This document shows, one piece after another, positions 43,176-52,857 of a DNA stretch of 64,000 bases. The DNA comes from Bradyrhizobium sp. (GTDB lineage: Bacteria; Pseudomonadota; Alphaproteobacteria; Rhizobiales; Xanthobacteraceae): assembly GCF_022844465.1 (NCBI RefSeq), contig NZ_JALHLP010000003.1, positions 310,001 to 374,000 of the forward strand, in the 5' to 3' direction. Made by a program: the position numbers and the translations under genes. The notes beneath the pieces are model-generated. The model searched no databases. It worked only from the letters and a program-made list of their open reading frames with translations, and was not told where the DNA came from. Numbering within the stretch: position 1 is the stretch's first letter; every line of letters starts with the position of its first letter.

Positions 43176-44744
43176 ATGCGTCTGCCGATGCGGCTGAAGA
43201 CAGCGTCGATCGCACTCGCGATCATCGTCATATCATTCGCGGTCAGCCTCACGGTCATGGACCTGGTGGCGCCGCGCGGTGACGTGCGCGCCCCCGTGCT
43301 GGTCGAACTGCCGCCGCTGCCGTCGGCGCCGCGCGTCTCCACCATTATCACGCCGGTCGTGATCACGCTGTCGGCGATCCGCGACGCCGCCGACCGCGGC
43401 GCGCCGCGCGCCTTCAGCGGCAAGGCCGACAACCCGGCGGCGCAGATCCTGCAGAACGCCGACATCGGCTGGACCGCTTCGCGCGGGCCGATCGCGGTGA
43501 CCGGCGCCCAGGACGTGCTGTCGCTGGCGACGCCGCTTTCGGGAATGCTCAACGTCACCGGCGCGCTGTCGGCGCAGGCGACCGGCGCGGTCGGCAACGC
43601 GCTCGGCAGCCTGCTCGGCGGCGATGTCGCCCGGCAGATCGGCAGCGTGAACATCAAGAACGTCAACGCCAGCGCCGAGATCAAGGGCAACGTCACCATC
43701 ACGGCGCGGCCGAAGATCGCCGCCGCCTGGCGGATCGAGCCCAACCTCGCGGCGCAGGTCAATCTCGGCGACACCAGCCTGGTCGCGGCCGGCGCGCGCA
43801 TCAGCGTACCGGCGCAGGTCAAGCCGCTGATCGACAAGACCATCGCCGACCAGATCAACGCGGTGCAGGCGCGGATGCGCGACGACACCACGTTCGAACG
43901 CAACGCCCGGGCGCAATGGGCCCAGGCCTGCCGCTCGATCCCGCTGCAGGGCACCGGCGCCGGCTCGACGCTGCCGGCGCTGTGGCTGGAGCTGCGGCCG
44001 ACGCGGGCGATCGCGGCCCAGCCGCGCGTCGACGCCTCGGCGCTGACGTTGACGCTCGGCATCGAGGCGGAGTCCCGCATCACGCCGGCCGAGACCAAGC
44101 CCTCCTGCCCGTTTCCCGCCACCATCGCCATCGTGCCGCAAACCCCCGGACGGGTCGCGATCGGCATTCCCGTCGACATGCCCTTTGGCGAGATCGACCG
44201 GATCATCGCGGCGCAGTTCGCCGGCAAGACCTTCCCGGAAGACGGCTCGGGCACCGTCGATGTCACCGTCAGGCGCGCCGGCGTCGCGGCGTCCGGCGAC
44301 CGCCTGCTGATTTCGCTGCTGGTGAACGCGAAGGAGAAGAAGAGCCTGTTCGGCCTTGGCGGCGAGGCCAGTCTGTATATCTGGGGCAGGCCGGTGCTGG
44401 ATCAGGCGCAGCAGATGCTGCGGCTGACCGACATCGAACTGGCGGTCGAGTCGGAGGCCGCGTTCGGGCTGCTGGGGACCGCGGCCCGCGCTGCCATCCC
44501 GCATCTGCAGCGGACACTGGCGGAGAAGGCCAGCGTCGACCTCAAGCCGTTCATCGCCAACGCGCAGAAAAAGATCGCTGCCGCGATCGCGGATGTCCAG
44601 AGGAACGAGGACGGCCTGCGCGTCTCCGCCGACATCGGCAAATTGCGACTGGCCGACATCGCCTTCGATTCCAGAACGCTGCGCGTGATCGTCGAGGCCG
44701 AGGGCGCGATCAAGGTCTATATCAACGCGCTGCCGGGATTGTGA
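43176..44744 (+). CDS. DUF4403-family exported protein
   Basis: A 522-residue protein with an N-terminal signal-anchor (IALAIIVISFAVSLTVMDLVA) and a long periplasmic part. The repeated pattern of beta-rich halves (PLSGMLNVTGALSAQ, VTARGARISVPAQVKPLI, VPVDMPFGEIDRIIAAQFAG, LLVNAKEKKSLFGLGGEASLY, conserved words) matches the DUF4403 architecture of large exported proteins whose tubular-lipid-binding-like fold is suspected but unproved. Function unknown; a role in lipid or envelope transport is inference. The ATG at 43176 lies after a GGGGGGACG-type site. The ABC operon starts about 100 bp downstream and may be independent. Confidence 0.8.
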   Translation: MRLPMRLKTASIALAIIVISFAVSLTVMDLVAPRGDVRAPVLVELPPLPSAPRVSTIITPVVITLSAIRDAADRGAPRAFSGKADNPAAQILQNADIGWTASRGPIAVTGAQDVLSLATPLSGMLNVTGALSAQATGAVGNALGSLLGGDVARQIGSVNIKNVNASAEIKGNVTITARPKIAAAWRIEPNLAAQVNLGDTSLVAAGARISVPAQVKPLIDKTIADQINAVQARMRDDTTFERNARAQWAQACRSIPLQGTGAGSTLPALWLELRPTRAIAAQPRVDASALTLTLGIEAESRITPAETKPSCPFPATIAIVPQTPGRVAIGIPVDMPFGEIDRIIAAQFAGKTFPEDGSGTVDVTVRRAGVAASGDRLLISLLVNAKEKKSLFGLGGEASLYIWGRPVLDQAQQMLRLTDIELAVESEAAFGLLGTAARAAIPHLQRTLAEKASVDLKPFIANAQKKIAAAIADVQRNEDGLRVSADIGKLRLADIAFDSRTLRVIVEAEGAIKVYINALPGL

Positions 44745-44848
44745 CGCGGCGACGGGGAAGGACTTGACCTGTCTCAAGCCGGGCTCAGGCCAGAGCGCTA
44801 CCGATGATCGGCCTGCTCATCGAAGCGGGTGGACGGTAGCGGGATGTC

Positions 44849-45589
44849 GTGACGCTGAACCAGCCCCGGCAGCAAGGCGATCCAGGTCGCATGGTCTTTC
44901 AGGCCCGCGACCTGTCCAAGACCTATGTCATGGGCGAAGTCGAGGTCCATGCCCTCAGGGACGTCAATCTCGACGTCTATGAAGGGGAGTTCGTCGTGCT
45001 GCTTGGCCCGTCCGGTTCCGGCAAGTCGACGCTGCTCAATATCCTCGGCGGGCTCGACGCCCCGACCGGCGGCCAGGCGCGCTGGCGCGATCATGATCTG
45101 GTCGGCGCCGACGACGCCGAACTGACGCGCTACCGGCGCGAGCATGTCGGTTTCGTGTTCCAGTTCTACAATTTGATTCCGAGCCTGACCGTGCTCGAGA
45201 ACGTGGCGCTGGTGAACGAGATTGCCGACAAGCCGCTCGACCCGCGCGAAGCGCTGACGCTGGTCGGTCTCGAACGGCGGCTCGATCATTTTCCCTCGCA
45301 GCTTTCCGGCGGCGAGCAGCAGCGCGTCGCGGTCGCTCGCGCCATCGTCAAATCGCCCGATGTCCTGTTGTGCGACGAGCCGACCGGCGCGCTCGACTAC
45401 GAGACCGGCAAGGTGGTGCTGGCCGCGATCGCGCGGGTCAACCAGCAGCTCGGGACCACAACGGTGATCATCACCCACAACGTGGCGATCGCGGGCATGG
45501 CGGATCGCGTCCTTCGTCTCGGCGGCGGACGCATCGTCGGCGAGGAGCGCAATCCGCGCCGGCTTACACCGGAAGAGGTGCGCTGGTGA
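44849..45589 (+). CDS. ABC transporter ATP-binding protein (MacB/LolD-type)
   Basis: ATPase subunit of 246 residues powering the permease encoded next. Walker A is GPSGSGKST, the Q-loop region [16 protein letters not shown], the signature [15 protein letters not shown], Walker [13 protein letters not shown] and the H-loop THN; all are typical of LolD/MacB exporters. Start at GTG 44849 gives an N-terminal lead of 14 residues; an ATG at 44891 would give 232 residues and is possible. The stop overlaps the permease start (GTGA). The three genes, ATPase, permease and HlyD-type adaptor, form one operon. Confidence 0.92.
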   Translation: MTLNQPRQQGDPGRMVFQARDLSKTYVMGEVEVHALRDVNLDVYEGEFVVLLGPSGSGKSTLLNILGGLDAPTGGQARWRDHDLVGADDAELTRYRREHVGFVFQFYNLIPSLTVLENVALVNEIADKPLDPREALTLVGLERRLDHFPSQLSGGEQQRVAVARAIVKSPDVLLCDEPTGALDYETGKVVLAAIARVNQQLGTTTVIITHNVAIAGMADRVLRLGGGRIVGEERNPRRLTPEEVRW

Positions 45590-47949
45590 CCCTGCTCGAT
45601 CGCAAACTGCTGCGGGATATCCTGGCCATGCGCGGCCAGGTGGCGACGATCGCGCTGGTGGTCGCCGCCGGCATCGCGGTGTTCGTCGCCTCGATATCGA
45701 CCTACGATTCGCTGCTCGCCGGCCGCGACCGCTTCTACGGCAGCGCGCGCTTTCCGCAGGTCTTCGTCACGCTGAAGCGGGCGCCGCTCGCGGTGGTGGC
45801 GCAGCTCCGCGAAATTCCGGGCGTTGCCGCGGTCGAGCCGCGCATCGTCCGCGATGTGATCCTCGACTGGCCCTCGGCGATGCTGCCGGTGTCGGCGCGG
45901 ATGGTCTCGCTTGCGAATGGCGGGGATGAGCCGCTGGCAAGGCTGCACGTCCGCCGCGGCGCCCCGCCAGGGCCGGGCGACACCAGAACCGTTGCCGTCA
46001 ACGAGGCGTTCGCCGATCAGAACGCGGTGCGGCTGGGCGCCGAGGTGCCGGTGGTGCTGAACGGTCGCGTGCAGAATTTTCGTGTCGCCGCCGTCGCGCT
46101 GTCGCCTGAGTATGTTTATGCGGTCAAACCGGGGGTGCCGATCCCGGACGACCGTTTCTACGCCGTGCTCTGGGTCGACCGCAGCGCGGCGGAGGCGGCC
46201 TTCGACATGAAGGGCGCATTCAACGACGCCATCGTGTCGCTGATCCCGGGCACCGATTCCAGGCAGGTGATCGATGAGCTCGACCGCCTGCTTGAGCCCT
46301 ACGGTTCGGTCGGCGCCATCGCCCGGCGCGATCAGCCGTCCAACCGTTTCCTCGACGACGAGCTCAACCAGCAGAAGGTGATGTCGATCACCATCCCGAT
46401 CATCTTTTTCGGCGTCGCGGCGTTTCTGCTCAATGTGGTGCTGGGAAGGCTGGTGACCGCGCAGCGCGAGCAGATCGCGGCCTTGAAGGCGCTCGGCTTT
46501 CCGACGACGCCGCTGGTGCTGCATTATCTCAAGCTGGTCGCGGTCGTGGTTCTGTTCGGATCGATGCTGGGCCTGGCCGGCGGGCTCTTGTTCGGCGAGG
46601 CGATGGTGGCGAGCTATCAGGGCTTCTTTCGCCTGCCGGCGTTGGCGTTCGAATTCACGCCCTGGTCGCTGCTGGCCGGTTTCCTGATCAGCCTGGCGGC
46701 GGCCACGCTCGGCGTGATGTCGGCGCTGCGAAGCGTCGTCGCGCTGGCCCCGGCCGTGGCGATGCGGCCGGCCGCGCCGCGGCGATTTCACCGATCGTGG
46801 ATCGAGGGTTTGCTGTCGGCGAAAGCGCTGACGCCGCGGCGCGTGCTGGCGATCCGCAATTTCGCCGGCCGTCCGCTGCGCAGCCTGTTCACCGTCCTCG
46901 GCATCGCGCTCGCCGTGCCGATGGTGGTGCTCGGGCTGTTCTGGCGGGACGCGATCGACCAGATGATCGAGGTCCAGTTCAATCTGGTCGAACGCGGCAA
47001 CGCCATGGTCACCTTCCCCCACCCGCTCAATCGCGACATTATCGGCGACCTCGCCCGCGAGCCCGGCGTGCTCGTCGCCGAAGGCTTGCGGTTTGTCCCG
47101 GTTCGCCTCCGCGCCGGGCATCGCAGCTATCTGACGTCGGTGATCGGCCTGCCGATCAACGCCAGCCTGCGGCGGCCGCATGATGCGGCGCTGCGTCCGA
47201 TCGACGTGCCGCCGGATGGCATCACGCTGACGCGCCGGCTGGCCGAGCGGATCGGGGTCGGGTCCGGCGAGACCGTCACCATCGAGGTGATGGAGGGCCA
47301 CCGCCGCAAGATCGACCTGCCGGTCAGCGCCATCGTCGATGAGACGGTCGGGATGTCGTCCTACATGGAGATCGACACGCTCAACCGCCTGACCGGTGAA
47401 GGCGCGGTGGTATCGGCCGCAGCGCTGTTCGTCGATCCGTCGGCGCTGGCGGCGTTGGCTTTGCGTTTCAAACAACTGCCCGTCATCGAGTCGGTTGCGG
47501 TGAAGAGCTACACGCTGAGTTCGTTCCTGGAAAAGATTGCGGGCCTCGTTCTCGTCAGCGCCGGCATCCTCACCGGCTTTGCGGTGATCGTCGCGGTCGG
47601 CGTGGTCTATAACAGCGCCCGCATCGCGCTGCAGGAGCGCGCCTGGGAACTCGCCAGTCTGCGCGTGCTCGGCTTCACCCGCGCCGAGGTCGCGCAGATC
47701 CTGTTCAGCCAATTCGCGGCCGAGATCGTGCTGGCGATCCCGATCGGGCTTTGGCTCTCCCAGGGCATCGTCGCGCTGATTGCGCGGTTTCATTCCAACG
47801 AGAGCTTCCAGATTCCGGGCGTGGTCGGGTCACGAACCTATGTCGTGGCTGTCGCCATCGTCATGGCCACCGCCGCGGCCAGCGCCTACATCGTGCGCCG
47901 CCGAGTCGATCATCTCGATCTGGTCGCGGTGCTGAAAACGAGGGATTGA
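45586..47949 (+). CDS. ABC transporter permease of the FtsX/MacB superfamily
   Basis: A 787-residue membrane protein with two FtsX-like halves, each preceded by a periplasmic MacB-core domain. N-terminal helix ([22 protein letters not shown]), first FtsX block near residues ~265-400 ([30 protein letters not shown]), a second signal-anchor helix near residue ~440 ([19 protein letters not shown]), and a C-terminal block ([42 protein letters not shown]). The duplicated architecture resembles large LolCE/DevC-type exporters. It starts with GTG overlapping the ATPase stop and is followed one base later by the adaptor gene. Substrate unknown. Confidence 0.9.
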   Translation: MTLLDRKLLRDILAMRGQVATIALVVAAGIAVFVASISTYDSLLAGRDRFYGSARFPQVFVTLKRAPLAVVAQLREIPGVAAVEPRIVRDVILDWPSAMLPVSARMVSLANGGDEPLARLHVRRGAPPGPGDTRTVAVNEAFADQNAVRLGAEVPVVLNGRVQNFRVAAVALSPEYVYAVKPGVPIPDDRFYAVLWVDRSAAEAAFDMKGAFNDAIVSLIPGTDSRQVIDELDRLLEPYGSVGAIARRDQPSNRFLDDELNQQKVMSITIPIIFFGVAAFLLNVVLGRLVTAQREQIAALKALGFPTTPLVLHYLKLVAVVVLFGSMLGLAGGLLFGEAMVASYQGFFRLPALAFEFTPWSLLAGFLISLAAATLGVMSALRSVVALAPAVAMRPAAPRRFHRSWIEGLLSAKALTPRRVLAIRNFAGRPLRSLFTVLGIALAVPMVVLGLFWRDAIDQMIEVQFNLVERGNAMVTFPHPLNRDIIGDLAREPGVLVAEGLRFVPVRLRAGHRSYLTSVIGLPINASLRRPHDAALRPIDVPPDGITLTRRLAERIGVGSGETVTIEVMEGHRRKIDLPVSAIVDETVGMSSYMEIDTLNRLTGEGAVVSAAALFVDPSALAALALRFKQLPVIESVAVKSYTLSSFLEKIAGLVLVSAGILTGFAVIVAVGVVYNSARIALQERAWELASLRVLGFTRAEVAQILFSQFAAEIVLAIPIGLWLSQGIVALIARFHSNESFQIPGVVGSRTYVVAVAIVMATAAASAYIVRRRVDHLDLVAVLKTRD

Positions 47950-47950
47950 G

Positions 47951-49144
47951 ATGCGTATCACGGCGGGTCGTGTGGGGATGACGCTCGGCGTACTGGCTGT
48001 GGCCGCGGGCATCGCCTGGTTGGTGATGCCGAAGCCGATCCCGGTCGAGACGGTGGCCGTCACCAAGGGGCGCTTCATCGCCAGCGTCGACGAGGACGGC
48101 AAGACCCGCATACGCCAGCATTATGTGGTGGCGGCGCCGCTCGCCGGACGCCTGACGCGCGTCAGGTTGAAGGCGGGCGACCCGGTCGCGGCCGACGAGG
48201 TCGTAGCGGCGATCCTGCCGCCGCCGGCGCCCCTGCTCGACCCGCGGAGCCGTCGCGAGGCCGAGGAGCGGCTGGGCACCGCCGATGCTGCGCTGGAGCG
48301 CGTAAAGGCGGTGGTCGAGCGCGCGCGGGCCCAGGCCGAACATGCCAAGGCCGAGTCCGACCGCACCCGCACCCTGGCTGCGAGCGGCGCGTCCACCGTG
48401 CAGGCGCTGGAACGCGCCGAACTCGCATTGCGGGTCGCCGACCGCGACCTGCGGGCCGCAGAATTCCAGAATCACGCCGCCGAACACGAACGCGCCCAGG
48501 CCATGGCGCTACTCGGCCGTTACAAGGACGGCATGGATGCGCCCGCCGAACCCTGGAGCGTCACCGCGCCGGTGTCGGGTGTGGTGTTGCGGGTCGTGCA
48601 GGAGAGCGAGACGGTGGTGCAGTCCGGCGTGCCGCTGATGGAAGTCGGCGACCCGCGCGACCTCGAGATCGTGACCGACGTTCTCAGCACCGATGCAGTT
48701 GAAATGCGTCCTGGCGCCGAGGTGGTGATCGAGCATTGGGGCGGAGCGGGCGTTCTCGCCGGACGGGTGCGCCGGATCGAGCCCGCGGCATTCACCAAGG
48801 TGTCGACGCTTGGCGTGGAGGAGCAGCGGGTCAACGTGCTGATCGACGTGTTGTCGCCGCCGCAGCAATGGAGCGGCCTCGGCGACGGGTATCAGGTCGA
48901 CACCAGGATCACCGTGTTCACCCAGGACGACATCAAGATCATCCCGGCAGGCGCCCTGTTCCGTCGCGGTGACGGCTGGAGCGTCTATGTCGCCGTCGAT
49001 GGCCGCGCCCAGCCGCGAACCATCGAGCTGGTGCGCCGCTCGCGCGGCTCTGCCGCGATCCGCAGCGGACTAGCCCAAGGCGAACGCGTGATCGTCTATC
49101 CTAGCGACCAGATCAGCCCCGGCGTCCGGGTCAGCTGGAAATGA
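47951..49144 (+). CDS. HlyD/MacA-like membrane fusion protein of the ABC operon
   Basis: Adaptor of 397 residues: an N-terminal anchor helix (GMTLGVLAVAAGIAWLV), the first lipoyl half (YVVAAPLAGRLTRVRLKAGDPV), a coiled-coil hairpin of roughly residues 95-185, the second lipoyl half (VTAPVSGVVLRVVQESETVVQSGVPL) and barrel domains ending ALFRRGDGWSVYVAVDG. With the upstream ATPase and permease it would form a tripartite export system spanning the periplasm; no TolC gene is adjacent. The ATG at 47951 is one base after the permease stop, with the ribosome site (AACGAGGGATTG) inside the permease gene. A hairpin follows the stop. Confidence 0.9.
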   Translation: MRITAGRVGMTLGVLAVAAGIAWLVMPKPIPVETVAVTKGRFIASVDEDGKTRIRQHYVVAAPLAGRLTRVRLKAGDPVAADEVVAAILPPPAPLLDPRSRREAEERLGTADAALERVKAVVERARAQAEHAKAESDRTRTLAASGASTVQALERAELALRVADRDLRAAEFQNHAAEHERAQAMALLGRYKDGMDAPAEPWSVTAPVSGVVLRVVQESETVVQSGVPLMEVGDPRDLEIVTDVLSTDAVEMRPGAEVVIEHWGGAGVLAGRVRRIEPAAFTKVSTLGVEEQRVNVLIDVLSPPQQWSGLGDGYQVDTRITVFTQDDIKIIPAGALFRRGDGWSVYVAVDGRAQPRTIELVRRSRGSAAIRSGLAQGERVIVYPSDQISPGVRVSWK

Positions 49145-49155
49145 CGGGCGGAAAC

Positions 49156-49179
49156 CCTCGTCCCGCAAGCGGGACGAGG
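49156..49179. terminator. Short perfect hairpin after the ABC operon
   Basis: CCTCGTCCCGC (49156-49166) and GCGGGACGAGG (49169-49179) are perfect inverted repeats separated by AA. It lies between the adaptor stop and the convergent dodecin gene. There is no T-tract, so terminator function is tentative. Confidence 0.45.
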
Positions 49180-49213
49180 CCGGGTGAGCGGGCTCGCCCC
49201 GTTTGACGTCTCG

Positions 49214-49426
49214 TCAGCCCTCGAACTTGAACGAGACTTTCAGTTTGGCGCGGTAGGCTTCGACCTTGCCCTTGGAGTCCAGCTGCAGGTCGAGCTGGAC
49301 GACCTCGGCGACGCGCAGGTCGCGCAAGGATTTTCCGGCCCGGTTGACCGCTGCGGTGGCGGCCTTTTCCCAGGATTCCTTGCTGGTGCCGATCAGCTCG
49401 ATGACCTTGTAGACGCTCTCCGCCAT
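49214..49426 (-). CDS. Dodecin-family flavin-binding protein
   Basis: Small cytosolic protein of 70 residues that forms a hollow dodecamer storing flavins (FMN or riboflavin) and guarding against photochemical damage. The sequence MAESVYKVIELIGTSKES, then WEKAATAAVNRAGKSLRDLR, VAEVVQLDLQL and AYRAKLKVSFKFEG matches the family closely, including the tryptophan that stacks on the flavin and the conserved glutamine. The ATG at 49426 is preceded by GGGAGGAC, a strong ribosome site. Single gene. No flavin genes are adjacent. Confidence 0.94.
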   Translation of the reverse strand: MAESVYKVIELIGTSKESWEKAATAAVNRAGKSLRDLRVAEVVQLDLQLDSKGKVEAYRAKLKVSFKFEG

Positions 49427-49528
49427 GTCGTCCTCCCGTTGCTGTCAGGCAGGACGTTGGTCGCCTGCCGTGACACAGCGTAACATCGGGAGCGACGCCG
49501 TGAACAGGCTGCGGCGCGCGCCGGCGGC

Positions 49529-49738
49529 TCAGGCCGCGAGCGCGTCGGGATCGGCATCCTCGTGGATCGCGACCGCCTCGAAGCGGTAGTTGCAGGCGCG
49601 GCAGAACCAGAGGAACGACGTGCGGCCGGGACTGCTTTCCACCCAGTCGGGCCTCGCAATCGGCTTGCCGCATTGGGCGCAGGGATTTTCACGGGGCAAG
49701 TAGCCGGAGTCGAGTCGAGCCGAATCGGATCGGATCAT
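49529..49738 (-). CDS. Small zinc-ribbon protein
   Basis: A 69-residue protein with two CxxC pairs, NPCAQCGKPIARPDW and LWFCRACNYRF, 26 residues apart, as in a treble-clef or ribbon zinc site. The rest is polar and there is no membrane segment. I cannot name a function; similar small proteins are common and unannotated in Bradyrhizobium-type genomes. The ATG at 49738 has GGGAAGGGAAAT upstream, a good ribosome site. Stands alone between dodecin and the transglycosylase. Confidence 0.7.
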   Translation of the reverse strand: MIRSDSARLDSGYLPRENPCAQCGKPIARPDWVESSPGRTSFLWFCRACNYRFEAVAIHEDADPDALAA

Positions 49739-49973
49739 GGCGCATTTCCCTTCCCTGTTATCCGTCTGAATGCGACAGGTTTGCTGTCAAAATCCAGCGT
49801 CCTGTCTTAAAAAAAATCTAGCACGTTAATCACATCATTTGAATGACAATCACCACCCGGCGCCCGCGGACATTTGGTCGCGATCCGGTCGGGTTTCCGC
49901 CACATCGCCGCCCGATGTTCGCAATAATCCGGCGTCGCAAATCGAGCGGCTTACCCGTTCGATCGAGAAGTTG

Positions 49974-50567
49974 ATGATGAAAAGCTTGAAGAATCCAGCG
50001 TGGCTCGCCACGGTTGCCGTGCTGTTGCTGTCACCTGTGGCCCACGCGCAAGGCCGCGCACAAGATCAAGGCCGCGCGGCCTATGAAGCCATGGTCGCGA
50101 CCCACGCCCGCGCCCACAACGTGCCGGAAGCGCTGGTGCACCGGGTGATCGTCCGCGAGAGCCGGTATCGCCCCGAGGTGATCGGGCGCGGCGGCACCAT
50201 CGGGCTGATGCAGATCAAGCTCGCCACCGCGCGCGGCCTCGGCTACAGCGGCGACGCCGCCGGCCTGCGCGATCCCGACACCAACCTCGCCTATGGCGTC
50301 AAATACCTCGCCGGTGCCTATCGCGCCGCCAATGGCGACCACGGCCGCGCCGTGCAGTATTACGCCAGCGGCTATTACTACGCCGCCAAGCGCCAGCGCC
50401 TCGCGCAACCCGTTGTCGCGCAACCCGTGCTCGCCAGCGCGCCGCCCGACGCGGCGGCAACGAGGCCAACCCGGCGCGCCAGAAAAGCCGCCGCCGAAGC
50501 CAAGGCGCAGGTTCCGTGGCCGCTGTCGCTGCTTCCCGCCAGCGCAAAGGACGCGAAGCCGCGTTGA
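49974..50567 (+). CDS. Lytic transglycosylase (SLT domain)
   Basis: Exported muramidase-like enzyme of 197 residues. From the ATG at 49974 the N-terminus MMKSLKNPAWLATVAVLLLSPVAHAQ is a clean signal peptide; the longer open frame back to 49839 is not needed. The SLT domain shows ALVHRVIVRESRYRPEVIG with the catalytic glutamate in RES, GTIGLMQIKLATARGLGY, and NLAYGVKYLAGAYRAANGD, YYASGYY. A basic, alanine-rich tail (RPTRRARKAAAEAKAQ) follows. It would cleave peptidoglycan glycan strands to 1,6-anhydroMurNAc. It precedes the thiamine operon but is unrelated to it. Confidence 0.92.
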   Translation: MMKSLKNPAWLATVAVLLLSPVAHAQGRAQDQGRAAYEAMVATHARAHNVPEALVHRVIVRESRYRPEVIGRGGTIGLMQIKLATARGLGYSGDAAGLRDPDTNLAYGVKYLAGAYRAANGDHGRAVQYYASGYYYAAKRQRLAQPVVAQPVLASAPPDAAATRPTRRARKAAAEAKAQVPWPLSLLPASAKDAKPR

Positions 50568-50599
50568 CACCGGGGCTTATCGGCCTACATTAGTCTTGT

Positions 50600-50720
50600 T
50601 CCGAGGGGAGCTCCGATGAGGAGCTGAGATACCGCAACCTCTGGGTCTGCCTGCTGCAAGGGCTTACCCAGGACCGCGGTGACCCTTTGAACCTGATCCG
50701 GGTCATGCCGGCGAAGGGAC
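50600..50720 (+). promoter_or_regulatory. TPP riboswitch (Thi-box)
   Basis: Recognisable core words: CCGAGGGGAGC near 50601, CTGAGATACCGC (50644-50655), then TGACCCTTTGAACCTGATCC (50681-50700) and GGTCATGCCGGCGAAGGGA (50701-50719). The variable P3 arm CCTCTGGGTC..CCAGG lies between. The end GGGACAGGG is both the closing strand and the ribosome site for the ATG at 50725, so thiamine pyrophosphate binding should block translation initiation of thiO. Confidence 0.95.
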
Positions 50721-50724
50721 AGGG

Positions 50725-51738
50725 ATGTACCAGCGTTCAAGCCCACGGGGGGATTCCCCCGTCTCCATTATCGGCGCCGGCATTGCCGGCGCATGGCAGG
50801 CGTTGCTGTTCGCGCAGGCCGGCCACGCCGTCACGCTGTACGAGCGCGGCGACGCCGACATGACGCTTTCCACCAGCCACTGGGCCGGCGGCATGCTGGC
50901 GCCGTGGTGCGAGGCCGAGACCTCCGAGCCCGTGATCGTCAGGCTCGGCATCCGCGCACTCGACCTCTGGCGCGCGCATTTTCCGCAAACCGAATTCAAC
51001 GGCTCGCTGGTGGTGGCGCATCCGCGCGACCGCGCCGATTTCGAACGCTTCGCCAAGCTCACCACCGGCCATGCCAGGCTCGACGCGCAAGCTCTGGGCG
51101 AACTCGAACCGGCGCTGCAGGGCCGCTTCCGCGACGCGCTGTTCTATGCCGGCGAGGGCCATGTCGAGCCGCGGCGCGTGCTCGCCGAACTGCACGCCCG
51201 CATCGCGGCCGCCGGCGGCGCCGTCAAATTCGACGGCGCGGCCAAGGCGGAGGATCTCGACGGCATCGTGATCGACTGCCGCGGCCTCGCCGCACGCGAC
51301 ACCCAGAAGGAGCTGCGCGGCGTCAAGGGCGAGATGATCGTGATTGAAACGTCAGAGGTCGAGCTGGCGCGCCCGGTGCGGCTGATCCATCCGCGCTGGC
51401 CGCTCTACGTGATCCCGCGCGGCGATGGCAAATTCATGCTGGGCGCCACCTCGATCGAGGCCGAGGACACCGGCGTCAGCGTGCGCTCGGCGCTGGAACT
51501 GCTGGGCGCAGCCTACGCCGTGCATCCGGCCTTTGCCGAGGCGCGCATCGTCGAGTTCGGCGCCGGGCTGCGCCCGGCCTACCCGGATCATCTGCCGCGG
51601 ATCGCGATCGCCAAGGACAGGATCGCCGTCAACGGCCTCTATCGCCACGGCTTCCTGCTGGCGCCGGCGCTGGCCGAACTGACGCTCGGCTATGTCAAGC
51701 GCGGCGCCATCGACAATGAGGTGATGCGATGCGCGTGA
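50725..51738 (+). CDS. thiO: Glycine oxidase ThiO
   Basis: FAD-dependent oxidase of 337 residues that turns glycine into iminoacetic acid (dehydroglycine) for thiazole synthesis. The FAD-binding Rossmann motif is SIIGAGIAGAWQALLFAQAG at residues ~14-33, followed by VTLYERG, then WAGGMLAPWCEAE and the C-terminal INGLYRHGFLLAPALAEL-type flavin site (VNGLYRHGFLLAP). First gene of the riboswitch-controlled thiamine operon; its end overlaps thiS by 10 nt. The ATG at 50725 sits four bases after the riboswitch's closing strand. This is the aerobic route to the thiazole, rather than ThiH. Confidence 0.95.
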   Translation: MYQRSSPRGDSPVSIIGAGIAGAWQALLFAQAGHAVTLYERGDADMTLSTSHWAGGMLAPWCEAETSEPVIVRLGIRALDLWRAHFPQTEFNGSLVVAHPRDRADFERFAKLTTGHARLDAQALGELEPALQGRFRDALFYAGEGHVEPRRVLAELHARIAAAGGAVKFDGAAKAEDLDGIVIDCRGLAARDTQKELRGVKGEMIVIETSEVELARPVRLIHPRWPLYVIPRGDGKFMLGATSIEAEDTGVSVRSALELLGAAYAVHPAFAEARIVEFGAGLRPAYPDHLPRIAIAKDRIAVNGLYRHGFLLAPALAELTLGYVKRGAIDNEVMRCA

Positions 51739-51926
51739 CCGTCAACGGCGAGCCGCGCGAGGTCGCCGCTTCCCGCCTCGACGCGCTGCTTCGGGAACTC
51801 GACTACGAAGGCACCCATTTTGCGATCGCGGTGAACTACAACGTGCTGCCGAAAAGCCGCTGGGCCGAGACCACGCTCAAGCACGGCGACGAGATCGAGA
51901 TCATCACCGCGCGGCAGGGAGGGTGA
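51729..51926 (+). CDS. thiS: Sulfur carrier protein ThiS
   Basis: Ubiquitin-like carrier of 65 residues that delivers sulfur as a C-terminal thiocarboxylate to the thiazole synthase. Seen: MRVTVNGEPREVAASRLDAL, VNYNVLPKSRWAETTL and the obligatory diglycine end ARQGG. It overlaps thiO by 10 nt, consistent with coupled translation. Length is that of the family. A 109-bp palindromic repeat separates it from thiG. Confidence 0.95.
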   Translation: MRVTVNGEPREVAASRLDALLRELDYEGTHFAIAVNYNVLPKSRWAETTLKHGDEIEIITARQGG

Positions 51927-51955
51927 TGGAGATGACCACTCCTGATCGGCTTGCT

Positions 51956-52064
51956 CGTCATTCCGGGGCGCGCGTCAGCGCGAACCCGGAATCCCGCGGA
52001 TACGGGTTCGAACTTCATTTCGAGATTCCGGATCGGTCCGCGTTGCGGACCGTCCGGAATGACG
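51956..52064. repeat. Intergenic palindromic repeat, family 1 (copy D), within the thiamine operon
   Basis: Arms CGTCATTCCGGGGCGCG (from 51956) and GTCCGGAATGACG (to 52064), with inner palindromes CGCGTCAGCGCG and GGTCCGCGTTGCGGACC. It lies between thiS and thiG and ends 10 bases before the thiG start codon, next to its GGAG ribosome site. Confidence 0.85.
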
Positions 52065-52074
52065 GAGAATCCAG

Positions 52075-52857
52075 ATGCTGAATTTCTACGGCAAGACCTT
52101 CGCCTCGCGCCTCTTGATCGGCAGCGCGCTGTATCCCTCGCCCGCGATCATGCAAGGCGCGATCCGGGCCTCGGGCGCCGGCATCGTCACGGTGTCGGTG
52201 CGGCGCGAGGCGGCCGGCGGCAAGGCGGGCGACGCGTTCTGGTCGCTGATCCGCGAGCTCGACGTCACGGTGCTGCCCAACACCGCCGGCTGCCGCAGCG
52301 TGCGCGACGCCGTGACAACAGCGAAACTCGCGCGCGAATTGTTCGGCACCCCCTGGGTCAAGCTGGAAGTGATCGCCGACAACGACACGCTGCAGCCCGA
52401 CGTGGTCGGGCTGGTCGAGGCCGCCGCTATCCTGACCAGGGACGGTTTTGAGGTATTCCCCTATTGCACCGAGGATCTGTCGGTGGCGATGCGGCTGGTC
52501 GACGCCGGCTGCAAGGTGGTGATGCCATGGGCCGCGCCGATCGGCAGCGCCCGAGGGATCACCAACCGCGACGCGCTGAAACTCTTGCGCGAGCGCCTGC
52601 CCGACGTGACGTTGGTGGTCGACGCCGGCCTCGGCGCGCCCTCGCATGCCGCGCAGGCGCTCGAACTCGGCTACGACGCGGTGTTGCTCAACACCGCGAT
52701 CGCCAAGGCCGCCGACCCCGTGGCGATGGCGACCGCGTTTCGGCTCGGCGTCGAAGCCGGCCGCGCCGCTTATGAAGCCGGGCTGATGGAAGCCCGCGAC
52801 TTCGCCTCCCCCTCAACCCCTGTGATCGGGACCCCGTTCTGGCATGCCGTATCCTGA
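52075..52857 (+). CDS. thiG: Thiazole synthase ThiG
   Basis: Beta-barrel enzyme of 260 residues that joins deoxyxylulose phosphate, dehydroglycine and ThiS-bound sulfur to make the thiazole phosphate. Seen: [43 protein letters not shown] with the imine-forming lysine (about residue 102), [18 protein letters not shown] and [19 protein letters not shown]. It is slightly unlike the textbook N-terminus but all core motifs are present. The ATG at 52075 follows ACGGAGAATCCAG, a good site. It overlaps thiE by 14 nt. Confidence 0.95.
   Translation: MLNFYGKTFASRLLIGSALYPSPAIMQGAIRASGAGIVTVSVRREAAGGKAGDAFWSLIRELDVTVLPNTAGCRSVRDAVTTAKLARELFGTPWVKLEVIADNDTLQPDVVGLVEAAAILTRDGFEVFPYCTEDLSVAMRLVDAGCKVVMPWAAPIGSARGITNRDALKLLRERLPDVTLVVDAGLGAPSHAAQALELGYDAVLLNTAIAKAADPVAMATAFRLGVEAGRAAYEAGLMEARDFASPSTPVIGTPFWHAVS

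Noticed and set aside
45397..47793. 798-codon open frame on the minus strand
   Set aside because: Antisense shadow of the ABC permease gene, rich in R, D, H, Q without domains.
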